Source of the DNA: a virus
IMG/VR virus record: IMGVR_UViG_3300009187_000041
Location: 1 to 37,307 of that record
Reading direction: 5' to 3' (one strand)
Length of the DNA stretch: 37,307 nt
The translations under genes were made by a program, and so were the position numbers. Below the pieces are notes generated by a model. That model searched no databases and was not told where the DNA came from. It saw only the letters and a list, made by a program, of their open reading frames with translations. Of this stretch, positions 21,184-30,354 are shown one piece after another; within the stretch, counting starts at the first letter, position 1, and the number at the start of each line of letters is the position of its first letter.

Positions 21184-21484
21184 CGTCGTCCAGTCCTTCT
21201 AAATCTGAGTCATCAAAGTCTAAATCGTCGTCGTCCAGGTCTAGATCATCAACGTCATCAAATTCGTCTTCATCGATATCATCATCGAGATCGTCTTCGT
21301 CTTCGTCATCTAGATCTTCTGACTCTAAATCTTCTTCAGAAGCATAAAGACCCTGCGCTATATTAGTACGCAATGTGTCAATTGCTTCAGCTGCTTTTTC
21401 GCCCATGATATCATCAAAGGCAGAAGCAAACTTAGTTGGCTGCTGACCGATAGCAAAATTAATTAGTTCATCAACTGTTGGCAT
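21167..21484 (-). CDS. 67: Acidic prohead core protein (gp67-like)
   Basis: Small core protein in the position of T4 gp67. The 105-aa product has an N-terminal amphipathic part (MPTVDELINFAIGQQ and SAFDDIMGEKAAEAIDTLRTNIAQGLY, residues 1-47). An extremely Asp/Glu-rich tail (about 50-105, runs such as DEDEDDLDDDIDEDEFDD) follows. T4 gp67 is 80 aa and also acidic. Function in the core, with proteolysis to a small internal peptide, is inferred from T4. It has an exact late promoter, and its end overlaps the 492-aa core gene by 17 bases. Confidence 0.7.
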   Translation of the reverse strand: MPTVDELINFAIGQQPTKFASAFDDIMGEKAAEAIDTLRTNIAQGLYASEEDLESEDLDDEDEDDLDDDIDEDEFDDVDDLDLDDDDLDFDDSDLEGLDDDGEDA

Positions 21485-21505
21485 AACTTTTCTCCGTATT
21501 CTTTT

Positions 21506-21513
21506 TATTTATA
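21506..21513 (-). promoter_or_regulatory. Late promoter TATAAATA for the gp67-like gene
   Basis: Exact TATAAATA on the minus strand directly after the gp20 stop, 21 bases before the ATG at 21484; the leader contains a GGAG site. Confidence 0.8.
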
Positions 21514-21514
21514 A

Positions 21515-23173
21515 TCAGGCTGGTTTCTTGACTACATCAGGAACCTTAGGACCGAAGTCTGCATCCTTAGGTGGTTGTGCTTCTGGTGGCGCCGGAGGTC
21601 CAGCATCACCTTCTGGTTGCATATCAGCTCCAGGCATTGGTTGACCGTCAGGCCCAACCTCTGGTTGGTTATATTGTGGATTATTCATCTCTTCTTTAAT
21701 CTGTGCATCAATTTCCTTCATGTCCTCTTCAGTCTGATAGAGAACATTGCGGCGGATCCATTCATGTGAGTAGTATTTGCCGGTATAGTCATCTACATCA
21801 CGGAGCATCGACACACGATCACGAAGGATCTCAGTGTTGCGAAGTTCTGCGAAGTGGTTATCTTCAGCATACTCATACTTAAAGTTAGTCTTGAACTCTG
21901 CCCAATCTTCTGAGGTAATGATTCCCTTAAGGATCAGTTGCTTCTCAAGGATACGTGTGAATAGATCAGAAAATCTCATTCTTAGGCGAGTAACAAACTT
22001 AGCAAACTTGACTTCGTCACGTGTAATTTCAGTAGCACGGCCAAAACTGTACTGTGCAGATGGATCCATACGACCGATAGGAACGTTCAACGACTTATAG
22101 AGTTTGTTTTGGAAGTACGTTACGTCATCCATCTGACCTAGATTCTGCCCACCCGGGAGGGTAGTAATCTCTGTTCCCTTACCGCCTTCACGACGTGGTA
22201 GCCAGAAATCCTCAAGCATTGTCATATGTTTACGATCATCACGGATTTCACCACTTGCTGAATCGTACACAACCTTATTCTTAAAGCGCGTCATAACATC
22301 ACGAAGATATTGTTCAGCTTTAGGTTTAGGAAGGTTACCAACATCAATATAGAAGATACGACGTTCAGGTGCACGCGAGATACGATAGATGACCAATGAG
22401 TCTTCCATCGCCTTCAGCATGTTCAACGGCTTGATAGCCTTCTGGAGGTAACCAATAACAAGATCACCATTTACATTGACAAGGCCAGATGATACATTGA
22501 CAATAGAATCGACTGCAATCTTAAGACCCTGGGCTCCAGTATCCTGGAAAGGTGCTACGTTATTAGGAACACCAGCAGTCTTCGAGAATCCCTTCTCGTT
22601 ATAGATGTAGAACTCTTCACCGGTCTGTGGAACAGTAATATTGGAGTCTTTGGCAACTTTTCTTTTCTTGACGGTACGAACCTTACGGATCTTACGTGGA
22701 TCAATATACCGAAGTTCTTTGATACCATCACGTGGCTTTGCTTCATCGATCATTGCATGATATAGTAGACGTCCATCTACATACCACTTCTTAAAGATTT
22801 CATAAGCATGCTGATTAAACTCAAGGAGGTCGACGATATTATCGAACTCTTCGGTAATCATTTTCTTAATCTTGTCAGGCTGTTCTAGATCGTCTAGATT
22901 AAGACTAACAATTTGTTTCTTAGGATCTGCAACAATGGCTTCATTAACAATATCATCGATGGCCATCTCGACCTCAGGATGCATTGCAATTTCACGATAC
23001 TTATTGACTAACTCTGCTTCTGTACGAACTGCACCGTCAAGATCAACAAACGTACCATAGACACCGCCTTCAGCCACAACCATCGCGCCATCATCGGCTG
23101 CTTTAGGTGTAAATGAAGGGATGTCTACTGGTTCGACTTTCCTCTTGATTTCAAAACCAAATAATTCGGCCAT
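21515..23173 (-). CDS. 20: Portal vertex protein gp20
   Basis: Dodecameric portal for DNA entry and exit and nucleator of head assembly. The 552-aa product (T4: 524) has family blocks EVEMAIDDIVNEAIVADPKKQ, LRYIDPRKIRKVRTVKK, YRISRAPERRIFYIDVGNLPKPKAEQYLRDVMTRFKNK, and LYKSLNVPIGRMDPSAQYSFGRATEITRDEVKFAKFVTRLRMRFSDLF. The last 60 residues are Pro/Gly/Asp-rich and disordered (PDGQPMPGADMQPEG). It has its own late promoter nested in the upstream terminator. Confidence 0.97.
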   Translation of the reverse strand: MAELFGFEIKRKVEPVDIPSFTPKAADDGAMVVAEGGVYGTFVDLDGAVRTEAELVNKYREIAMHPEVEMAIDDIVNEAIVADPKKQIVSLNLDDLEQPDKIKKMITEEFDNIVDLLEFNQHAYEIFKKWYVDGRLLYHAMIDEAKPRDGIKELRYIDPRKIRKVRTVKKRKVAKDSNITVPQTGEEFYIYNEKGFSKTAGVPNNVAPFQDTGAQGLKIAVDSIVNVSSGLVNVNGDLVIGYLQKAIKPLNMLKAMEDSLVIYRISRAPERRIFYIDVGNLPKPKAEQYLRDVMTRFKNKVVYDSASGEIRDDRKHMTMLEDFWLPRREGGKGTEITTLPGGQNLGQMDDVTYFQNKLYKSLNVPIGRMDPSAQYSFGRATEITRDEVKFAKFVTRLRMRFSDLFTRILEKQLILKGIITSEDWAEFKTNFKYEYAEDNHFAELRNTEILRDRVSMLRDVDDYTGKYYSHEWIRRNVLYQTEEDMKEIDAQIKEEMNNPQYNQPEVGPDGQPMPGADMQPEGDAGPPAPPEAQPPKDADFGPKVPDVVKKPA

Positions 23174-23194
23174 GGATACTCCAATTTAAATAAC

Positions 23195-23225
23195 AAAAAA
23201 ATAAGGGGGATGGTTACCCCTTATT
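23195..23225 (-). terminator. Rho-independent terminator after gp19
   Basis: Minus-strand RNA AAUAAGGGG-UAACCAUC-CCCCUUAUU followed by UUUUU: a perfect 9-bp stem (23200-23208 with 23217-23225), 8-base loop and U run. It directly follows the gp19 stop codon. Confidence 0.9.
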
Positions 23226-23229
23226 TATT
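23222..23229 (-). promoter_or_regulatory. Late promoter AATAAATA for gp20, overlapping the terminator stem
   Basis: AATAAATA on the minus strand overlaps the gp19 stop and the first bases of the terminator's 5' arm. A start about 6-8 bases downstream would fall in the hairpin loop. Confidence 0.6.
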
Positions 23230-23764
23230 ACGCACCGCCGGCATTATCCGTAGTACCACCGCTCACTGTCCAGTAGTCATATGTAAATGTAACCTGGAAA
23301 GATTCGATTTGGTCGGTATTTCCCCAATCAAGTTCGATTGGCGAGATAACACTTGGGAAGATTCCATCAAATCTATATTCACGAATCGGTGTTCCATCCT
23401 TAGCATACTGAATTACAGTAGCGTTAGACTTATAACGATTAATATCACGAACATTGCCCTCAAGACGGTTGATTCTGTTTGACCATTCTTCCATAGCATT
23501 ACGGATTAAAAAGTCTTCGTCATTGAGAACTGTTACTGTCCAATCACCGAATGTACGGTCTCCAGCCAACTTCATTTGACGACCAAAGTAGAATACTGGA
23601 ATTACACCAAGTTGTGATTCTGGAATCTGTGCAGCTTGAACCATAAATGGTGTTTTGAGATCGCCAGAATTATTTGCAGGATTGTTAATACGTACCTGAA
23701 ATAGATTCTGACGTGCACCGCCATAGACCAGCTGGCTTCTCATTTCGTTGATATTAAAAGCCAT
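23228..23764 (-). CDS. 19: Tail tube protein gp19
   Basis: Hexamer-ring protein of the inner tail tube. The 178-aa product (T4: 163) keeps the hallmark GRQMKLAGDRTFGDWTVTVLNDEDFLIRNAMEEW, parallel to T4 NRKINVAGDRTFDDWTVTVMNDEAHDARQKFVDW, and ends with ELDWGNTDQIESFQVTFTYDYW, parallel to T4 QLDWDSNNEIETFEVTLALDYW. A short Gly/Thr tail follows. It is 28 bases downstream of gp18 with its own late promoter and AGGAG site, allowing the high output that tube protein needs. Confidence 0.97.
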   Translation of the reverse strand: MAFNINEMRSQLVYGGARQNLFQVRINNPANNSGDLKTPFMVQAAQIPESQLGVIPVFYFGRQMKLAGDRTFGDWTVTVLNDEDFLIRNAMEEWSNRINRLEGNVRDINRYKSNATVIQYAKDGTPIREYRFDGIFPSVISPIELDWGNTDQIESFQVTFTYDYWTVSGGTTDNAGGA

Positions 23765-23786
23765 TTGCTTTTCTCCTAGTTTCTTT

Positions 23787-23794
23787 TATTTATT
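23787..23794 (-). promoter_or_regulatory. Late promoter AATAAATA for gp19
   Basis: AATAAATA on the minus strand, overlapping the gp18 stop, 22 bases before the gp19 ATG; AGGAG follows it. Confidence 0.65.
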
Positions 23795-26678
23795 AGAACT
23801 GGCCAACAACTTCATTGAACTCTACACCAGAGCGGACAGCAACAAAGTTCAACTGAATATAGTTGATGCTCTTAGCTGGCTTGATATAGATGTCACCAAC
23901 AAAGCGGTTGCTATCAATAACTTCTGCAGTATTGTTTGTTTCATCGCAAACAACACGGAAGTCAGTAATACCACGACGGCCTTGAATATCACGTAAGAAT
24001 GGTTCAATCAGATTCAAGAACTGTGCACGAGTGAACTCGTCATTGAACTCGAACAGCATCTGATTTGCGGCTGTGGCGATTGTCTTCTCAAGAGTGATGA
24101 ATAGACGACGAACGTTAATACGATCGAATGCACTTGGACGGCCAAGAGCAGTTTTATCACCAAACAGAATTGTACCCTGACCTGGCTTTGTGATTACTGG
24201 ATTGATATCGCTCTTATACAGTGTATCACAATCTGTCTTGCTTGGGCTATAAGCCAGCTTAACAAGGTTCTTAATCTGGCCACGATTGTAACCAGCAGGT
24301 GAGAACCAAGGATCACGAAGATTGTCTGAACGAGCAGTTAGACCAGCAATATCACCATTCAGTGGGATATAACGGTATACATCATTGTACTTGTCATACT
24401 GATACTTATAACCAGAGTCGATGAATGCATACGAGCTATTACGAACACTCTGACGGAATGTCACAATGTTTGAAGCCTGTAGACCCTCTACATTAGTAGC
24501 ACCAATAACATCGGCACGATCAGGTGAAACAAATACAACACAATCTTTACGTGTTTCGGCAATATTATCAATTAGATAGTTAGCAAGTTGCTCACCATTA
24601 GTACCGCCGCGTGCTTTACCAGTAAGAATCAATGAAACATCAACAGATGAAGCATCGGCAAACAGATCATATGCACTTGCAAGAGCTGCAAGTGAAACGT
24701 CAGTAGAATTTGCACCATCATAACCACCGATGAACGAATCGGAATAAGGAACAATTGATGTTGAATTAATAAGACCAGCAGCAGTAGTTGTAGCAGCACC
24801 TACACGATCGTTTGTTGCCCAAACATAACGCGAGTTGTCATTGATTACTGTCTTATAGAAGTTGGTTGTACCATCTTCACCGATAGCATCAGTTGCACGG
24901 GACAGGTCTTCATAAACTTCAAGGATCGTTCCAGGAGTACCCGAGAACTTACCACCTACGTCTACAACAATAGCACTTACCTGATCAACAGTTGTTAAAC
25001 CACGATCTGATAGATAACGCGATGTACCAGGTGCTGATGCAATAGTGTTATAATATTCCCACTTACGTGAAATTGTATTGCTACTGTAGTTTGTTGACAG
25101 GCCATACGGAGTTTCGACAGTTACTGGGAAGTAAGCAATTGTTGGATCATTAGGAATATTGTTAGCAACAGCACCAAGGGCCTTAATTTTAAGAAATTGT
25201 TTGCCAATTAATGTATTGCCAACTTCGATATAATCACCAACGGTCAATCTATCTCTAATAACACCTGCTGCAACATATGTTTCATCCCATGTTAGTTTTG
25301 AAGATAATGGATTGCCAGCAAGATTAAAGGTAAAACCAGTTGCTGTTGAGTTGATTGAAGAAAAACTGATATTTGAACCGCCAGAAGTTGTTGATAAGCA
25401 GAAACCAGATGTGTTAGTAGACACAGTATAGTATGTAGTACCATTAGTTAGAACAACTGCAATGCCTGATGTATTCGAATATACTACAGTATCACCATTC
25501 GCAAATGGATGATTTGGTGATGTGATAAAGTTTGTAGTATTCGAGATGCTTGAAGTATTTGAAAACAGTGCCAGTGTTGTTGTTGCACCAACTGTATTTG
25601 ATTCAATATAGACATTAGCGGTTGTGCTATTTACTGCAATTGAAAAACCGGTCGTAGGTCCTGGAACATTTGTTGTATTTGTATAACCAGTCAGATCCCG
25701 TGGGTCGATAGTTGAACTATACTGCGCTGCAGAATCACACATAGAAACTTTTAGCGAGTTACCTAGTTCACCAGGATAACGTGCAACAAATTCTGTGCCA
25801 GCAAAGATGGTATTTGAAGGGCCCTTATTTTCAAAGTCTTCAGCATTTTTTACAACAGTAGTTGCTGGGTTTACAGTTGAACTATTAGCAATAGCATTGA
25901 ATGCTAATCCGGCATCAAAGAAAGTTAATGATTGAGTATTAACAGTTGTACTACTACCGTTCAATGCATTAGCAGATAGTGTAACACGCGTTGTGCCTGT
26001 TCTTGCAAGTGTATGGCCGGTTTGTGATGTTCCAGTCGTCAAAGTAATTACTGTACCACCGTAAGAAGCTGCAAGAAATACACCAGATGTGTTTGAATTA
26101 CGCACATAATATGTTGTACCACTAGTTAGTGGCGAAACAGCAGTGTTACCGGCAGCAACAGTATAAAGTACAGGTTCACCATCTACTAGAGAGTGTGAAA
26201 TTGTAATAAATCCGCTAGTAGCTACTGCAGAACTGGCATTAAACGATGCTGAAAGTGTAGATGTATTTACAGAAGCAACAGTTGTTCCATATGGAATAAT
26301 TGTTGGGCTAGCATGAACTTTTTGACCTGCAGTAATACCTGTTGTAGTATTTGCTGCAAAAACAATATATTGGTCACCGCGAAGCTCTGAAGATTTATAG
26401 ACGGTTGTTGCTGCTGATGTAGTTGCAGCACGAGAAACATAAAGGGCATTACCATACGAAAGGAAGTTAGCCGCTGTGAAGAATGTTTCATAGTTGTCTG
26501 ATGTTGGTTTGCCGTAACGGGCAACCAGAGTATTTTCTGAATCTACCAGAACAAACTTTCCAACAGGACCCCAACGAAACACGCCGCCAATAGCACCTGT
26601 TGTGGTTGCTAGAGCCGGTACTGTTGTTGTAAGATCAATCTCGGAAATGTTAATTCCAGGGCTAACTTGAAATGCCAT
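23793..26678 (-). CDS. 18: Tail sheath protein gp18, enlarged by inserted modules
   Basis: Contractile sheath subunit. At 961 aa it is far longer than T4 gp18 (659). The N-terminus (VSPGINISEIDLTT, GAIGGVFRWGPVGKFVLVDSENTLVARYGKP) and the C-terminal third (FVSPDRADVIG, TARSDNLRDPWFSPAGYNRGQIKN, LFGDKTALGRPSAFDRINVRRLFITLEKTIA, LIEPFLRDIQGRRGITDFRVVCDETNN) are classical sheath. In between lie two related Ser/Thr/Asn-rich modules at about 159-226 and 383-453, each with DG(E/D)xVxY, GTTYY, NTSG and GGxxI. These probably decorate the sheath exterior. It has an exact late promoter and an AAGGGAG site. Confidence 0.95.
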   Translation of the reverse strand: MAFQVSPGINISEIDLTTTVPALATTTGAIGGVFRWGPVGKFVLVDSENTLVARYGKPTSDNYETFFTAANFLSYGNALYVSRAATTSAATTVYKSSELRGDQYIVFAANTTTGITAGQKVHASPTIIPYGTTVASVNTSTLSASFNASSAVATSGFITISHSLVDGEPVLYTVAAGNTAVSPLTSGTTYYVRNSNTSGVFLAASYGGTVITLTTGTSQTGHTLARTGTTRVTLSANALNGSSTTVNTQSLTFFDAGLAFNAIANSSTVNPATTVVKNAEDFENKGPSNTIFAGTEFVARYPGELGNSLKVSMCDSAAQYSSTIDPRDLTGYTNTTNVPGPTTGFSIAVNSTTANVYIESNTVGATTTLALFSNTSSISNTTNFITSPNHPFANGDTVVYSNTSGIAVVLTNGTTYYTVSTNTSGFCLSTTSGGSNISFSSINSTATGFTFNLAGNPLSSKLTWDETYVAAGVIRDRLTVGDYIEVGNTLIGKQFLKIKALGAVANNIPNDPTIAYFPVTVETPYGLSTNYSSNTISRKWEYYNTIASAPGTSRYLSDRGLTTVDQVSAIVVDVGGKFSGTPGTILEVYEDLSRATDAIGEDGTTNFYKTVINDNSRYVWATNDRVGAATTTAAGLINSTSIVPYSDSFIGGYDGANSTDVSLAALASAYDLFADASSVDVSLILTGKARGGTNGEQLANYLIDNIAETRKDCVVFVSPDRADVIGATNVEGLQASNIVTFRQSVRNSSYAFIDSGYKYQYDKYNDVYRYIPLNGDIAGLTARSDNLRDPWFSPAGYNRGQIKNLVKLAYSPSKTDCDTLYKSDINPVITKPGQGTILFGDKTALGRPSAFDRINVRRLFITLEKTIATAANQMLFEFNDEFTRAQFLNLIEPFLRDIQGRRGITDFRVVCDETNNTAEVIDSNRFVGDIYIKPAKSINYIQLNFVAVRSGVEFNEVVGQF

Positions 26679-26724
26679 TGTAATCTCCCTTAATCGAAGG
26701 TGTTTAACCAGTTACTTTTGCTTT

Positions 26725-26732
26725 TATTTATA
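26725..26732 (-). promoter_or_regulatory. Late promoter TATAAATA for gp18
   Basis: Exact TATAAATA on the minus strand in the 65-base gap after gp17, 46 bases before the gp18 ATG. Confidence 0.8.
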
Positions 26733-26743
26733 AAATGCCCAGA

Positions 26744-28399
26744 TTACGAAAACAAGCCTTTAAACTCTGGATTCCATGATTGCGACATATCGATAACTTC
26801 TATATTGTCATGGTCTAGCGGTTCTCGGCCATTATCCATGAAGAATGAGAACATCTCATTCTCCAGATCTTCATCTGTTCTGTTTCTCAGTTTAAGAAGC
26901 GTATTGATATCAGTCAGATCCTTGAAGTATTGTTGATTCGACATCCATGCAAACAATACCAATGCCATGACGAGATCGTCGTGTGCACCGGGTTCTGCCT
27001 CATAGGATGCGTTCTTCTTAGAGAATCTGGACAGTTCGTAGATCGTATCATGATCATTAATAATCAATTGATATTGTTCGATAAGAAGCTTGAGTAGTGA
27101 ACAGCCAACAGTCTTGGTAATTGCTGTTTGTTTCAATCCACGTTCTGCATTCTTATTAAAACCAGCAGAGATTCTTTTACCTTTCGGACCTGCCTTTTCA
27201 GTAAAGATTAAGTTATCCGATTCGTAGTCGATGTATAAAGCGTCGGCCACAGTCTGGCCGATGTCATTAATTTCCACCAGGATCGTAGCATTGTTATACT
27301 GTATCGATGTCTGATGGATAGTCTGGGTGTATTCCGCAGGCGGGGTGACGTTACTTTTATAGACACATACCTGGTTGTACGGCATTTGTGTAACATCGAT
27401 TACCTGGAATGCAGAGTAATCAAGGCCCTTACCATGGGATACGTCGCACGTCATGACATACTTGTGATCCTTCTCAGGAAGAACATAAGTTGTCAGTCCG
27501 TCAGTTGATGATAGTGGACGTAGTGCAGTCAGTGTCTTCAGGACAGCACCGGAGATCAGTGTACCAGATGAACCAAGCCATGCACACTCAAATTCCTGCG
27601 CAAACTTCTCGTAGTCGAAGTCCATGGCGCCAAGTGTTTCTTGTTTCCATGCCTCATTGCGGCCAGGAACCATTTGCCATGGAACCTCAACATACTGATA
27701 ACCGTTGGTGCCTTCCTTAGCACCAGTGCATGTTTTATAGAAGTGATTTAATCCATTCGGCGTGGATGTGAATAGGATCTTAGTAGTTTCACCAGACGAA
27801 ATGGTCGGAAAGACGGAAGCGAAGAACTCATCCCAGTTCTCGACAAACGCTGCTTCATCGATGTATAGTAATGAAATAGACTTACCACGAATAGCCGACG
27901 AACTAGTAGCAGCAGCAATAACTTTACAGCCGTTCTCAAGCTCAATAGAGCCTTTGTTCCACTCGACAACACCTTGTTGTAACCAGTCCGGAAGTGATTC
28001 ATATGATAACTTTACACGATCTAGAATTTCTCTAGCAGCATCTCCTTTATTAGCAAGGAGAGCAACTGTCTTATGTTCATTAAAGAGAACATAGTGAAGA
28101 ATAACAGCTGCAGCAGTTGTAGTCTTACCAGCCTGACGTGATGTGACTACTGTAACTCGGCGGTTATTAGTTAACTTCTCAATAATTTCTTTTTGATAAT
28201 CATAAAGCCGAATAGGAATCAGACCATGATCAACATGGACAATCTTAATATAACGTTCGGCAAAGTAGATTGGATCTTCAGCGCACTTTAACCATTCCTC
28301 AACCTGTTCGGCGGTCCATTCAATCTTTTTTCTGGCTTTCTTGAGCAGAGGGTTGCCATTATAACCCTTGTCAAAAGCCTTTTTTATTTTATCAAACAT
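26744..28399 (-). CDS. 17: Terminase large subunit gp17
   Basis: Packaging motor ATPase plus headful nuclease. From the ATG at 28399 the product is 551 aa (T4: 610). Walker A is SRQAGKTT at 87-94, Walker B LLYIDEA at 177-183, and FTSTPNG near 209-215 is the coupling motif. The RNase-H-like nuclease has acidic residues Asp318 in MTCDVSHGKG, Glu375 in LVEINDIG and Asp473/Asp474 in HDDLVMAL, matching T4 Asp401, Glu458 and Asp542. I chose this start because it makes an ATGTTTGA overlap with gp16 and leaves AAGA at good spacing; ATG at 28405 is possible, and further upstream frames lie inside gp16. Confidence 0.96.
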   Translation of the reverse strand: MFDKIKKAFDKGYNGNPLLKKARKKIEWTAEQVEEWLKCAEDPIYFAERYIKIVHVDHGLIPIRLYDYQKEIIEKLTNNRRVTVVTSRQAGKTTTAAAVILHYVLFNEHKTVALLANKGDAAREILDRVKLSYESLPDWLQQGVVEWNKGSIELENGCKVIAAATSSSAIRGKSISLLYIDEAAFVENWDEFFASVFPTISSGETTKILFTSTPNGLNHFYKTCTGAKEGTNGYQYVEVPWQMVPGRNEAWKQETLGAMDFDYEKFAQEFECAWLGSSGTLISGAVLKTLTALRPLSSTDGLTTYVLPEKDHKYVMTCDVSHGKGLDYSAFQVIDVTQMPYNQVCVYKSNVTPPAEYTQTIHQTSIQYNNATILVEINDIGQTVADALYIDYESDNLIFTEKAGPKGKRISAGFNKNAERGLKQTAITKTVGCSLLKLLIEQYQLIINDHDTIYELSRFSKKNASYEAEPGAHDDLVMALVLFAWMSNQQYFKDLTDINTLLKLRNRTDEDLENEMFSFFMDNGREPLDHDNIEVIDMSQSWNPEFKGLFS

Positions 28400-28796
28400 C
28401 GTCATTCTTAGTTTTTCTTTGTTCGAGCATCTTCTGCAGTTCGGCAGTAGATCCGACAAAAAGATTATTTGTTACCTGTTGACTGTTTGCATTTGGTTCT
28501 GTCTCTAGAAGTTTCTTCTTCTTGGCCTGTAAGTCCAGGAGGTCTTTACTTGCACCGACCATCGTATTCATCAAGGTTGAAAGAACCTCATATGCTCTAG
28601 GATGCTGTGACTGTCTAGCCACATCCATCAGGTCAAACAAAGCCTCTTGTCCTTTGCCAATTACATCCATTAGATTTTCACGCGCATAGTCAAAATCATT
28701 TTGAATCGTTGCATCTTCTGGTTTATCTTGTACCATAGGAAGATACTGTCTATCAGCGTCAGGTTGGATATTTAAAATTTGGTTTAGCTTTTTCAT
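28392..28796 (-). CDS. 16: Terminase small subunit gp16
   Basis: DNA-recognition subunit that regulates gp17. The 134-aa product (T4: 164) carries the conserved helical core DFDYARENLMDVIGKGQEALFDLMDVARQSQHPRAYEVLSTLMNTMVGASKDLLDLQAKKKKL (about 34-96), the oligomerisation coiled coil of T4-like small terminases. Variable charged ends flank it. The start is TAATG-coupled to gp15 and the end overlaps gp17 by 8 bases. Confidence 0.93.
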   Translation of the reverse strand: MKKLNQILNIQPDADRQYLPMVQDKPEDATIQNDFDYARENLMDVIGKGQEALFDLMDVARQSQHPRAYEVLSTLMNTMVGASKDLLDLQAKKKKLLETEPNANSQQVTNNLFVGSTAELQKMLEQRKTKNDDV

Positions 28797-29626
28797 TATA
28801 CATTACTCTCAAACTCATGAATAAATCCATAGTTATCATCTGCGTTGATTAGACGCCAGTCTACAGAATTAGAAGCATTGGATGTTGGTTGACCATCACC
28901 AGTTAATCCTGGATATACATGAACTGTTTCAGTTGCTGCTGTATTTGTCGTGTTAGCTGTTACTACATTTGCGGTAGGACGGATATTAACATCGATATAC
29001 TTAATAATACCGCCATCTGTTCCATTGCCGGATCCAATATTCTTAATCGGTCCAAACAAATAACCCTTCATAGTAAAGTTAAGTGTCCAGATGATGGCGC
29101 GGCGCGTTTCAAAGTTGCCTTCGTACGTATCTTCAGTCGAGATATCATTCAGGATGATAGGAATATCCCATGGATCATCTTCCATAGATGGAACAAGATG
29201 AACCGACGCCGTCCATTCTGGAGTAAAGTATGGAAGAATTTGTTCTACGATCTTTGTACCATCCTCAGCGTTCTTGACAAGGATCGACATCTGAAACGAG
29301 ATATTATAAGGGACAGGTTGATACTGACTCTTGTTATCTTTGGTCTTGCGATTCAGAGTATTGAGTTTACGTTCTGCATCATACTGGAATGTTGTCATCT
29401 CAAACGAGATACGTGGAACTGTCACAGCAACTTTGTTATCCAGATCCGGGTTGCCTTCTAGACGAGCTAGATACTTTTCCTTCGGTCCATACGATAGTGG
29501 CACCTTAATCGTCTGAACAGTTTCACCAGCTGAATCCTGACGGGTTACATAGATGTTATTGAAAATAGTTCCAAAAAGGATTACATATTTTCGTAGGGTA
29601 TTATGATGGAATGTACTACCAAACAT
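28796..29626 (-). CDS. 15: Tail sheath terminator/stabiliser gp15
   Basis: Caps the completed tail and joins it to the head. The 276-aa product (T4: 272) opens MFGSTFHHNTLRKYVILFGTIFNNIYVTRQ, parallel to T4 MFGYFYNSSFRRYATLMGDLFSNIQIKRQ. It continues with VPLSYGPKEKYLARL and VTVPRISFEMTTFQYDAERKLNTLNR, and has the family's ETRRAIIWTLNFTMKGYLFGPIKN block. The C-terminal 60 residues are variable and Thr/Asn-rich. TAATG coupling to gp14. Confidence 0.95.
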   Translation of the reverse strand: MFGSTFHHNTLRKYVILFGTIFNNIYVTRQDSAGETVQTIKVPLSYGPKEKYLARLEGNPDLDNKVAVTVPRISFEMTTFQYDAERKLNTLNRKTKDNKSQYQPVPYNISFQMSILVKNAEDGTKIVEQILPYFTPEWTASVHLVPSMEDDPWDIPIILNDISTEDTYEGNFETRRAIIWTLNFTMKGYLFGPIKNIGSGNGTDGGIIKYIDVNIRPTANVVTANTTNTAATETVHVYPGLTGDGQPTSNASNSVDWRLINADDNYGFIHEFESNV

Positions 29627-30351
29627 TATACATGGCCTTCGCTAAAAGGATCGATCTGTGACCAATCAAGGATTTCTTCACCCTCAAGTTGTACCTCGGT
29701 ATTATCCTCGTATGAATCACCGGCTTGAGTTTCAAAATCATAACCAGATTGAATAATTTGAAATCCATCTTGATCGGTAATAACAAAACCATCAGTCGTA
29801 AGAAGACCATATGTCTCCATAGCAACATTGTTTTGTTCAATATCATCAATTTCTGCAACGCCTGTATTAAACCTCTCTGAGCTATATTCAAAGATTTCGC
29901 AGACAAGATCATACATCTGGATTGTACCCATCTGATAAAAGATAGGAGTTTGATTAACATACTTGATAATAAGTATACGATTGACCATAGGAATATAGAT
30001 CAGATCGCCTTCTTGAGGACGATTAATTCCTTCTAGGCTGCCAACCTCTATCATAAAGTTACGAACAGAGATAGTAAGCGTCATCTGATCTCTGATTTGA
30101 AGATTAAACTTAGACAGGAATGTACCATCACCTTCATAACTATCGTAACTACGAATGTACATATCAATGTAATAAGACGTATTATATTCTGATAGTGCAT
30201 CTTCGCCATAGATATCATCTTTGGCTACGAGTGTTCTAGGACAATAATACACATCATGGCCATAAATCTTAATCGATTCCATGACCAAGTTTTCAATCAG
30301 GATCTGCTCCTGACTATTTTCAAAATTATTAAAATAGAAATTTGTTGTCAC
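29626..30351 (-). CDS. 14: Neck protein gp14
   Basis: Head-completion/collar protein below the portal. The 241-aa product (T4: 256) opens TTNFYFNNFENSQEQILIENLVMESIKIYGHDVYYCPRTLVAKDDIYGED, the conserved gp14 N-terminus. It has EGDLIYIPMVNRILIIKYVNQTPIFYQMGTIQMYDLVCEIFEYSSERFNTG in the centre. The tail is acidic (EDNTEVQLEGEEILDWSQIDPFSEGHV). It sits in the canonical 13-14-15 order. Confidence 0.94.
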   Translation of the reverse strand: MTTNFYFNNFENSQEQILIENLVMESIKIYGHDVYYCPRTLVAKDDIYGEDALSEYNTSYYIDMYIRSYDSYEGDGTFLSKFNLQIRDQMTLTISVRNFMIEVGSLEGINRPQEGDLIYIPMVNRILIIKYVNQTPIFYQMGTIQMYDLVCEIFEYSSERFNTGVAEIDDIEQNNVAMETYGLLTTDGFVITDQDGFQIIQSGYDFETQAGDSYEDNTEVQLEGEEILDWSQIDPFSEGHV

Positions 30352-30354
30352 TAA

